Assembly (NCBI GenBank): GCA_021826835.1
Contig: JAKAYH010000165.1
Span: forward strand, 1 to 5,929
DNA length: 5,929 nt
Source: Thermoplasmata archaeon
GTDB lineage: Archaea > Thermoplasmatota > Thermoplasmata > Thermoplasmatales > Thermoplasmataceae
Reading direction: 5' to 3'
A program made the translations under genes and the position numbers. Numbering within the stretch: the stretch's first letter is position 1; each line of letters begins with the position of its first letter. Shown here in pieces: positions 1-5,700 of this stretch. The notes under the pieces were generated by a model. It worked only from the letters and a program-made list of their open reading frames with translations. It had not been told where the DNA came from and did not search any database.

Positions 1-639
1 GTCGATATACTCCATTTCTATGTAGGGAGTTGGTGAAATATTGGCATCTATAATCTCCACAATATTCCCGTGTTTCAAATCATGCAATAGGTTCTGCCAG
101 GTGGTGACTTCATTAATGAATGAGTGTCCACCAGACTCGGTTTTATTCTCGATCACCTTTATTGCTGATTTGTGTCCCGATTGCCTGGATAGAACACGAT
201 AAACTTTGCCAAAACCTCCTTCTCCAATATATGCATCGAAGTGGTATTTGTCCCTTAAAGATTCTGGAAAACCGTAATCCGACTCTTTGGTATTCTCAGG
301 CCGCCATTCAACTGTTTCAACTTCTGGTGTTATTTCCCCCTTGAATTTATTGGCATAATCCAGGAAACGCTTACTGTAATCTTCTCCCTTAAGGGTCCTG
401 CATATATCGAGGGAAGCGTACCTGTGCAATGTGCTTACCAACAGCTGAACGCGCCCGCCATAATCAAGGTGAGGACTCTTGAGGTCCTTAATGCTTCCCG
501 ACAATTCCCTGATTGTGTTTTGAAGAAGCGGATCATTTTTGCAGTGTTTTTTTAATTCACGGATATCCTTTGAAACAAGGTCAATAACATCAGCCTTCTC
601 CTGATCAAGCATAACTTTTGGCCTAAAAATCACCTGCAT
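1..639 (-). CDS. Hanks-type Ser/Thr protein kinase, N-terminal half (runs off left edge)
   Basis: This frame is open from 681 to the left edge, giving 213 codons from the chosen ATG at 639-637. Seen directly: a glycine-rich loop IGEGGFGKV at about residues 138-146, the ATP-anchoring lysine in SAIKV (K161), a glutamate in the expected helix-C place (E177 in FINEVTTW), HGNIVEI at 190-196, and a hinge-like YIEMEYID ending at residue 213. These are subdomains I to V of eukaryotic-like kinases in the right order; the HRD and DFG motifs would lie beyond the window. About 130 mostly helical, charged residues precede the kinase fold and match no domain I know. The start is uncertain: ATG 639 has no Shine-Dalgarno motif but fits a short leader from the TATA box near 683, while ATG 612 would lose nine residues. 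The family phosphorylates protein Ser/Thr using ATP; the substrate is unknown. The gene is separated from the gene upstream by a terminator, so it is probably transcribed alone. Confidence 0.87.
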   Translation of the reverse strand, partial: MQVIFRPKVMLDQEKADVIDLVSKDIRELKKHCKNDPLLQNTIRELSGSIKDLKSPHLDYGGRVQLLVSTLHRYASLDICRTLKGEDYSKRFLDYANKFKGEITPEVETVEWRPENTKESDYGFPESLRDKYHFDAYIGEGGFGKVYRVLSRQSGHKSAIKVIENKTESGGHSFINEVTTWQNLLHDLKHGNIVEIIDANISPTPYIEMEYID

Positions 640-677
640 TTCTTTAAGGAGCAAATAGAATTTAAATTTTAGGCTGG

Positions 678-688
678 TTTATATTTAA
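678..688 (-). promoter_or_regulatory. TATA-like box of the kinase gene
   Basis: On the minus strand this reads TTAAATATAAA, a good archaeal TATA box. Counting about 26 bases downstream puts the transcript start near 657, which leaves a leader of roughly 18 bases before the ATG at 639. It lies downstream of the T-rich terminator of the preceding gene, consistent with an independent promoter. Position and sequence only; there is no direct proof of activity. Confidence 0.5.
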
Positions 689-759
689 GGTCCAATTAAG
701 AGCCTTTGCAGCACAACAACTTGAGTGAACAAACGGTATTGCCAATAGTGACAAGAAAG

Positions 760-804
760 AAAAATTAAGAAAATATAGAAAAAATATTGGGCGAGAATAA
801 AAAA
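760..804 (-). terminator. Poly-T terminator of the beta-helix surface protein gene
   Basis: Starting eight bases after the stop codon at 812, the minus strand carries a series of T runs: six T at 804-799, six at 784-779, four at 773-770 and five at 764-760. Successive T runs in the non-template strand without a strong hairpin are the usual archaeal termination signal. It also separates the beta-helix gene from the kinase gene on the same strand. Confidence 0.6.
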
Positions 805-811
805 TTAGGAA

Positions 812-3583
812 TTATTTCCTCCTTCTGACAATTATATAGACTGCAATTCCTCCTGCAACGGCAATAACTGCAACAATTCCTGCAATATATGCCCAGCCAG
901 GAAGTAAAGGTGGTCTTGGATGGTTTATTCCCAATACAGGGCTGACATTGAGAACCTCCCCCGGTGTTACATTATATGTGTTGTTGAAGGTTGCATATCC
1001 CGTGGAGGAAATAACCACGTCGTAACTGCCCGCCGTAACAGTAAGATTGAAACTCCCATTGGAAACCGTCAACAACTTTCCATTAACCTGGACAGTGAAG
1101 TTCGTCAGGTTGAGATGACCAATTATGTAGGAGTAGTGAAGATATGGAACATTTATGGTTGAACTGTTTCCAGCGTAAGAGAATGTGCCATTGGAGGAAT
1201 TTGTGTAATACAATGTGGAATTGTAATACGTATAGCTGTACTTTTCATATGCTCCGTTTGTGATGTTGAATGATATTGTGTTCCCGGTAGTAGTTTTTGT
1301 AACACCGTTGAATGTTACCTTCCAGGTTGTTCCATTTATTCCATCCGGTGCATGGAAAACTGCCTGTGGCCTAACCCATTTGGATACTAATGGATAATAA
1401 TCAGTCACACCTTTCGATGGAGAGAATGGAGTGTCGTTTATTCCATCCGAGCCGGCAATATTCTGTCCTGATCCGGATTTCTGGTCAACAGAATGTCCTG
1501 AAAGGTTGCTCCAGTAATTTCCACCAATTGGGTAGGAAAGGTTGAACCTTATATTCTTGATTCCTGTCATACTGATCCCAGTGTAATTCAAAAAATCATT
1601 GTGGTAAATAGTGGCATTTTCAACCGTGTTAAATCCCAGTGCATCCTGGCTTGTATTTGTGAAGTAATTTCCATAGATTGTAAAATTGTCCGATGCAGAT
1701 AGAGATGTGCCGTATGTCGTGTTGTAGACTGTATTATTTCCTATGAGTGAATAGGAGACGTGTGTCATACTTATGGCAGTGATTGTGCCTTTACCTGAGC
1801 TAGGGCCGAATAAGGTGTTTGATACTATGGTAATATTGTTAGAATCTTGTGCAAACACAAGATTTGACGAGGATGAAGTAACGTTAGGCGAATTTATCAT
1901 GTTGTCTATAACAGAAGTATAATTTAGGTTAGTAATAGAAATCCCAGTGTAAGAATTAGGAGTGAACAATTCAATACTGTTGTATTGTACTTGTATATCC
2001 CGGGAATAAGTATTTCCAAATGCGTTATTCAAAATCAACCCGGTTGCGTATTGCTCGTCAGATATACTTATCTGATTGTGGCTTTCAGTGATATTCGACC
2101 CGTGACCTGTTGGATACCCGCCTATACTGAAGTAGATTCCAAAGTTGGCAGCTCCACCTGAAAGAGTAATCTTGTTGCCTGTAAGTGTTTGGTTTGAGCC
2201 CGATGACTCAATTCCAAATGAATTTCCAGACCCAGCGTCGGATCCAGTCCATAGAAGATTGTAAATATGGATAGTATTATCAGCAATTATCAGGTTATTG
2301 GGGGTATAAACTGCGTTTAAATCAATGCCAATTCCACCTACCTGGGTGTTCAAAGATATAGTATTGTTTGATATCACGCTGTTATTCAGGTAAAAAAGTG
2401 GTAGATGAGTTATGGTTGAAATGCCAATGAAATAAGAATCCGAATCTCCTAAAACCACATTATTTACTACATGAATGGAAGTGGAATTCAGCGAAATAAA
2501 ATTATATTGATCTCCATATGAATTGCTTCCATTTGTTATATTGATGTAGTTGTTACTTACATTTGCCATTCTTCCATTTGTGAGAATCCCAACAACAGTC
2601 TTAATTCCTGCAGCATTAATCTGCATTGAGTTCTTAGAGATTGTTGATATCCCATTTGCATAAACAATGGGGGTCGTGACATCACTACCCAATGTATCCA
2701 AAATGGTGTTTCCTGTTATATCTAATCCAGAAAGATGTCTATTATACGGGCCGGTTATGTTTATGGCTGAGGCATTATAAAGGTTAAATGTATTGTCCGC
2801 AACCACTAGGTTACTACCACCCATCATAACTGCTGACTCGGAATAAGTGAAGTTGCTTGCATCAATAACAGTAGATTTCAGAATTGTGTTGTTTGAAACT
2901 TCTAACAGTGCGGGGCCTGTATTTCTTGCTACTAAGGTGTCACTGATCAAAGAGATGTGTGAGGTGGAGTTTGTCATTTGCGGATATCCAAAAGCGCCCG
3001 GTAAGTACGCACCCAGTGCAATCCCTGCAAAAAGGAAACCGTTGTTTGAAATGCCTGAAACCATACTTCCTGTAATGTTCACATAGGAAGTCATATTCGA
3101 TACAAAAATGCCTGTTATTGTTGCAGAAATTGACATATTTTCCAGATTGTCACCAGTGGTGTTGTATAGAAAAACCCCGAAAGACGAGGGTAAAGTCCCC
3201 GAGGCATTGACAGAAAGATCGTTGATTGTTACAGAATTTACGTTCGATATGTTAAGTACGAAGAGAGAACTGGATGTGGAATTATATAATGAGTATCCTG
3301 CACCTTCTATTTGAGCTGAGCTACGTTCCACATTTAAAGTACCATTTATGTTACCTGTAAATGTGTACACATTGCTTCCAGATGTGTGGGAAATAGGGGC
3401 GCCTGGACTGCTTGCGACAATATTGCCATTAGGTTCTATCGTGATGTTTCCATGATAAGAGCTAGCGACCATGGGCATACTGGCATACCCAGACTGCGTG
3501 TCATGAGGGGCATACCCCAAAAATACAACAAAAATACTGAAAATCATCAATATTGCAATAGAAAATGCAATTGTTTTCTTCAT
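812..3583 (-). CDS. Secreted, membrane-anchored parallel beta-helix (NosD-like) surface protein
   Basis: A 923-residue protein built for the cell exterior. Residues 1-24 form a signal peptide or N-terminal membrane segment (MKK followed by a hydrophobic stretch). From about 80 to 685 there are irregular repeats of the type 'I..N.I......GI.....N..I..N.I', the pattern of right-handed parallel beta-helix (NosD/pectate-lyase-like) proteins. The block closes with the typical NosD ending: GNYWSN at 688-693, DGINDTPF at 713-720 and TDYYPLV at 727-733. Two Ig- or PEGA-like beta domains follow, about 754-814 (WKVTFNG start) and 829-884 (VQVNGKLL start). A membrane anchor spans about 897-919 and is followed by RRRK. 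More than 40 N-x-S/T sequons are present and I see no cysteine, fitting a glycosylated extracellular protein. Beta-helix proteins of this class often bind or cleave polysaccharide, but no catalytic residues can be named, so an envelope or adhesin role is an inference. The ATG has no Shine-Dalgarno motif and lies just behind a predicted transcript start. Confidence 0.88.
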   Translation of the reverse strand: MKKTIAFSIAILMIFSIFVVFLGYAPHDTQSGYASMPMVASSYHGNITIEPNGNIVASSPGAPISHTSGSNVYTFTGNINGTLNVERSSAQIEGAGYSLYNSTSSSLFVLNISNVNSVTINDLSVNASGTLPSSFGVFLYNTTGDNLENMSISATITGIFVSNMTSYVNITGSMVSGISNNGFLFAGIALGAYLPGAFGYPQMTNSTSHISLISDTLVARNTGPALLEVSNNTILKSTVIDASNFTYSESAVMMGGSNLVVADNTFNLYNASAINITGPYNRHLSGLDITGNTILDTLGSDVTTPIVYANGISTISKNSMQINAAGIKTVVGILTNGRMANVSNNYINITNGSNSYGDQYNFISLNSTSIHVVNNVVLGDSDSYFIGISTITHLPLFYLNNSVISNNTISLNTQVGGIGIDLNAVYTPNNLIIADNTIHIYNLLWTGSDAGSGNSFGIESSGSNQTLTGNKITLSGGAANFGIYFSIGGYPTGHGSNITESHNQISISDEQYATGLILNNAFGNTYSRDIQVQYNSIELFTPNSYTGISITNLNYTSVIDNMINSPNVTSSSSNLVFAQDSNNITIVSNTLFGPSSGKGTITAISMTHVSYSLIGNNTVYNTTYGTSLSASDNFTIYGNYFTNTSQDALGFNTVENATIYHNDFLNYTGISMTGIKNIRFNLSYPIGGNYWSNLSGHSVDQKSGSGQNIAGSDGINDTPFSPSKGVTDYYPLVSKWVRPQAVFHAPDGINGTTWKVTFNGVTKTTTGNTISFNITNGAYEKYSYTYYNSTLYYTNSSNGTFSYAGNSSTINVPYLHYSYIIGHLNLTNFTVQVNGKLLTVSNGSFNLTVTAGSYDVVISSTGYATFNNTYNVTPGEVLNVSPVLGINHPRPPLLPGWAYIAGIVAVIAVAGGIAVYIIVRRRK

Positions 3584-3609
3584 AATTTATATAAGGAAAG
3601 AATGATTAC

Positions 3610-3618
3610 TTTATAAAA
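3610..3618 (-). promoter_or_regulatory. TATA box of the beta-helix surface protein gene
   Basis: The minus strand reads TTTTATAAA, centred about 31 bases before the A of the ATG at 3583. Transcription about 26 bases downstream would begin near 3588, giving an almost leaderless message, which agrees with the lack of any Shine-Dalgarno motif before this ATG. The second AT-rich stretch (TTATATAA, about 3587-3594) is too near the start codon to serve as the TATA box. Confidence 0.55.
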
Positions 3619-3715
3619 CAATCTATGGATTAATAATTAATTAACTAATCTATATTTCCATTAAACCTATCCATAAATAAAACATTACAATGAGAATGTT
3701 CGTTGCAACTAATCT

Positions 3716-3745
3716 TTTAAAGCATGGGTGGGTTGTTTTTCTTTC
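3716..3745. repeat. Possible remnant of an IS200/IS605-type end (half hairpin)
   Basis: On the minus strand this stretch contains ACAACCCACCCATGCTTTAA. From memory, ends of archaeal IS200/IS605 elements often carry CCCACCCATGC followed by a short loop and GCATGGG, forming the hairpin read by the TnpA transposase. Here only the first arm is present; the sequence after TTTAAAA departs from the expected second arm. It lies 17 bases or more beyond the stop codon of the membrane protein gene. No transposase gene accompanies it. This could be a decayed end or chance similarity, and the call rests on recalled motif likeness alone. Confidence 0.2.
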
Positions 3746-3761
3746 AAGCATCCTCGTGGAT

Positions 3762-4778
3762 TTATAATCCAAGAAATTTGGATAGAATACCCATAAAGGG
3801 AATGTAGGAGATAAAAACCAGGATATTCATAAGAACAAGTGAAAAAAGAACGAATTTCAGGATACGGGTTTCCGGAGACACAATTGGATTTTTCACTTTT
3901 TTCCCTATCCATCTGATTGAAAGGATGAATAACAGCGGCAAGGCAAGATCAAGAATAACCAACAGCGTTTCAGGGGTTCTTCCGGCAGCTGCGATAATTA
4001 TTCCAAATATATAGTAGGGTATTGTCACAGGAAGAAGTCTTGGTCCGAAGAAACCAAATGTTATGACTGGAATTAACAGAATGATAAAGAAAAGTGGTTT
4101 TGCAAATGTGATAGTTGAAACAGACGTAAGCAAATAACTGTAACCGACAACGTTTACCGAGCCGTAATATCCAACACGATATCCTTGGGTTAAGCTGAGG
4201 AAGAATAACATGAATGATACGAGCATAACAGAAATAGCGTAATAATTGCGTCCTTCACTGATATTCCGTTTCCTGTCACCCAGGAGGATTCCCAACCCAG
4301 ATATCATCACGATAACGAAAAATATCAGAAATGTTGCCCCGGATAGTATAAACAATAAGGCTGAAATTAAACGTGATTTGGTCTTGTAAAAATAGAAACC
4401 GAGAAGATACAGTGACGGGAATATGCTTATCGTAGTGAAAATGGACCAATCTATGCCTGCAAGAGGAAAATAAATCATATATGCGGCGACGGCAAAATAG
4501 ATGTATCGATCTGTAGTAATATATTCCTTTGAGATGAGATACACCGCGATTGCACCTAGCAGATAGAAAATAACATTGAGGGCTGGCATAACTGGTTGGA
4601 TATATGTCCAGATGTCCGGTACTCTAACACCTATCAGTTTGGAGAACACCGACGTAATTCCGAACACAATCTCTGGATCAAAATGAAGAATCGATATGGC
4701 AAGGAGAGCAACAATTACGGGTATGGTCCCCAACACCCAATTTTTCCTCAATAATTCCTGATGCCCAATTAGACCCAA
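3762..4778 (-). CDS. Polytopic membrane protein, DUF2079-like (tentative)
   Basis: Up to 338 residues with about ten membrane segments, among them 14-33, 63-83, 92-110, 113-131 and a long hydrophobic stretch 137-167, with basic loops such as GDRKRN (167-172) and GKKVKN near the C-terminus. The layout in the middle (aromatic YFPLAGIDWSIF, then a hydrophobic FPSLYLLGFY ending in a basic loop) and the later KPLFFIILLIPV...FFGPRLLPVTIPYY segment recall archaeal DUF2079 membrane proteins, whose function is not known; some resemble the membrane core of GT-C glycosyltransferases. That assignment is from memory of the family style and is weak. The start is unclear: the frame has no ATG or GTG before residue 15. 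TTG at 4778 is the first near-canonical start and falls about 26 bases after a TATA-like box, so a leaderless TTG start is possible. TTG at residue 10 and GTG at residue 15 are alternatives that keep the first membrane segment. It may also be an N-terminally truncated gene. Confidence 0.75.
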   Translation of the reverse strand: MGLIGHQELLRKNWVLGTIPVIVALLAISILHFDPEIVFGITSVFSKLIGVRVPDIWTYIQPVMPALNVIFYLLGAIAVYLISKEYITTDRYIYFAVAAYMIYFPLAGIDWSIFTTISIFPSLYLLGFYFYKTKSRLISALLFILSGATFLIFFVIVMISGLGILLGDRKRNISEGRNYYAISVMLVSFMLFFLSLTQGYRVGYYGSVNVVGYSYLLTSVSTITFAKPLFFIILLIPVITFGFFGPRLLPVTIPYYIFGIIIAAAGRTPETLLVILDLALPLLFILSIRWIGKKVKNPIVSPETRILKFVLFSLVLMNILVFISYIPFMGILSKFLGL

Positions 4779-4800
4779 TTTTGAGTAATCATCAGCTTGG

Positions 4801-4807
4801 TATAAAA
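4801..4807 (-). promoter_or_regulatory. TATA-like box before the membrane protein gene
   Basis: The minus strand reads TTTTATA, centred at 4804. A transcript start 26 bases on would fall at about 4778, the first base of the TTG start candidate. This is the only sequence support for that start. If the true gene begins further upstream, as the open reading to 4844 allows, this box would be internal and without meaning. Confidence 0.3.
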
Positions 4808-4839
4808 GATGACCATTTGTGGGAATAATTTCGCTTTGG

Positions 4840-4853
4840 GTTTTTTAAAAAAC
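4840..4853. repeat. 14-bp perfect palindrome in the divergent intergenic region
   Basis: The sequence GTTTTTTAAAAAAC is identical on both strands. It lies between the minus-strand membrane protein gene and the plus-strand orphan gene, about 60 bases before the former and 150 before the latter. On the minus strand its TAA at 4847-4845 also closes the frame that leads into the membrane protein. It could be an AT-rich bend, a protein-binding dyad or simple homopolymer chance; T and A runs make palindromes easily. Confidence 0.35.
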
Positions 4854-4920
4854 GATTATCTCTTAGCACAAATGTTCGACTTTATGTTTACAGGATAATG
4901 ATAGTTTCGATTGAACAGCT

Positions 4921-4938
4921 ACTTAATACTTATTAAGT
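4921..4938. promoter_or_regulatory. Operator-like inverted repeat upstream of the orphan plus-strand gene
   Basis: ACTTAATA, two bases, TATTAAGT: an 8-bp perfect inverted repeat with no mismatch, ending 63 bases before the TTG start at 5002. Its right half is also the best TATA-like stretch for that gene, so a dimeric helix-turn-helix regulator bound here would block promoter access, the usual archaeal repression mode. The dyad is seen directly; the regulatory role is an inference. Confidence 0.4.
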
Positions 4939-4991
4939 GGTATGCATTGAAAGAACCAACTTTTTTTAGCATCGTTCTATTATTAATTGAC

Positions 4992-4997
4992 AGGTGA
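4992..4997 (+). promoter_or_regulatory. Shine-Dalgarno site that sets the start of the orphan gene
   Basis: AGGTGA, a good match to the archaeal 16S 3' end (complement of TCACCT), with four bases (ACTA) between it and TTG at 5002-5004. An upstream in-frame TTG at 4987 would put this motif inside the coding sequence and has no site of its own. The spacing therefore favours 5002 as the start codon. Confidence 0.7.
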
Positions 4998-5001
4998 ACT
5001 A

Positions 5002-5484
5002 TTGTCAGATAACTTGAAAGAACAGATCCTATCTGCAAGAAAAATGTCAGAAGATAATACATTGGTTACTTACGATCTCACTAACGGTGTTGATTTTCAG
5101 CATCCCAGAAAAACCGCAGAGGTCTTTGCCCAGGTATTTTTTGAAACTGATGCCGTAAAGTGGTTTACAATCACAGATAATGATGTTGATTTCAAACCTT
5201 CCTACAAGGCTCTTATACTCGTGGATGAAGAAGACAACAAGAATGTCGACAAAACCATGAAGGATTTCATGAAAGATGTGGAATTTGATGAGATAAGTGA
5301 GAAATATCTCAAGGAAATACAGACAAAAAGCCATCATCACACAGGCCTTGGATTTGCTTTTTCACCGTTTATGCTTGTGTCAATGTTTCAGGCCCAGAAT
5401 ATAAGTGATGACACTTTGATCATAGAGATTCTTGATGATATTAAGAAGAACACTGAGATAAGAGATGTGGTCAAAAAGAAGTAA
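5002..5484 (+). CDS. Uncharacterised soluble 160-residue protein
   Basis: I do not recognise this protein. It starts at a TTG chosen because AGGTGA lies four bases before it, and ends at TAA followed at once by an in-frame TGA. The product is acidic and Lys/Asp/Glu-rich, with no signal peptide and no clear membrane segment, so it is probably cytosolic. The sequence suggests an alpha/beta fold: a charged N-terminal helix (SDNLKEQILSARKMSEDN), a central hydrophobic strand followed by an acidic turn (ALILVDEEDN, about residues 67-76), charged helices (about 77-105), a SHHHTG motif with three histidines at 111-113, a hydrophobic LGFAFSPFMLVSMF segment, and a charged C-terminal helix ending in VVKKK. 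The histidine cluster could bind metal, but nothing else supports an enzyme. It is the only plus-strand gene, with an operator-like dyad upstream and a TnpB element about 60 bases beyond its stop. That it is a real gene is well supported; its function is not. Confidence 0.72.
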   Translation: MSDNLKEQILSARKMSEDNTLVTYDLTNGVDFQHPRKTAEVFAQVFFETDAVKWFTITDNDVDFKPSYKALILVDEEDNKNVDKTMKDFMKDVEFDEISEKYLKEIQTKSHHHTGLGFAFSPFMLVSMFQAQNISDDTLIIEILDDIKKNTEIRDVVKKK

Positions 5485-5542
5485 TGACTCTGTTTCTAAA
5501 TGAATATTTTAACGAAATATTTCATCAGGACTATTTAGGGAA

Positions 5543-5700
5543 GTGACATCCTCCCCGCCCTAAGGGACGGGGCTTCCTGCTTCGCCGATCAGGGTTGCCC
5601 TTGCGGGTAGTGCACTGATCTCCACAGGCGTAACTTCGGGAGTGCCCCTCCCTACTTTTATCAGTCCAAGATTGTGGATGTTGATTGCGGCATTGAGATC
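5543..5700 (-). ncRNA. Omega RNA (reRNA) scaffold overlapping the tnpB 3' end
   Basis: TnpB proteins use a guide RNA transcribed from the tnpB 3' end through the element's right end, with the guide taken from the flanking DNA. Here the minus strand in that place can fold well: GATCAG/CTGATC arms (5620-5615 with 5592-5587) enclose a CCC-GCAA-GGG hairpin with a GNRA tetraloop (5607-5598), followed by the right-end hairpin (5572-5553). The guide would be the next 15-20 bases, below about 5543. The 5' limit at 5700 is a guess, as processing cannot be seen. The role follows from the family; the foldings are seen in the sequence. Confidence 0.5.
5553..5572 (-). repeat. Right-end hairpin of the TnpB element
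   Basis: On the minus strand CCCCGTCC, loop CTTA, GGGCGGGG: an eight-pair stem with one G-U wobble (a C/A mismatch if the plus strand were folded, so the fold favours the minus-strand RNA). The TAG stop of tnpB (5562-5560) begins in the loop and ends in the first pair of the stem. In IS200/IS605 elements this hairpin serves both as a transposase recognition structure and as part of the guide RNA. Confidence 0.75.

Noticed and set aside
120..344. Open frame on the plus strand, 74 codons
   Set aside because: It lies antisense to the kinase glycine loop region, whose reading in the other strand is clearly real; no ribosome site and no recognisable product.
629..635. AGGTGAT in front of the kinase ATG at 612, considered as a Shine-Dalgarno site
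   Set aside because: The spacing to that ATG is about 17 bases, well outside the usual range, and no closer start codon follows.
920..1162. Open frame on the plus strand, 80 codons
   Set aside because: Antisense shadow of the C-terminal beta domains of the surface protein.
1..3583. Kinase and beta-helix protein as one operon
   Set aside because: A series of T runs and a separate TATA-like box lie in the 172 bases between them.
2847..3616. Three open frames on the plus strand (2847-3086, 3108-3314, 3386-3616)
   Set aside because: All lie antisense to the beta-helix gene; the biased Asn/Ser/Thr codons there leave the opposite strand open by chance.
3628..3650. AT-rich dyad-like stretch with GATTA and TAATC ends, considered as an operator
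   Set aside because: The inner positions mismatch and the low-complexity TTAATTAA core explains the symmetry.
3709..3912. Open frame on the minus strand, 67 codons
   Set aside because: It overlaps the end of the membrane protein in another frame and has no domain. Its tail (KEKQPTHALKD) merely reads through the possible element remnant.
5047..5340. Open frame on the minus strand, 97 codons
   Set aside because: Antisense to the orphan gene, which has a proper Shine-Dalgarno site and a better composition.
5514..5523. GAAATATTTC palindrome after the orphan gene, considered as a terminator
   Set aside because: Too short and AT-only to form a stable hairpin, and not followed by a T run on the plus strand.
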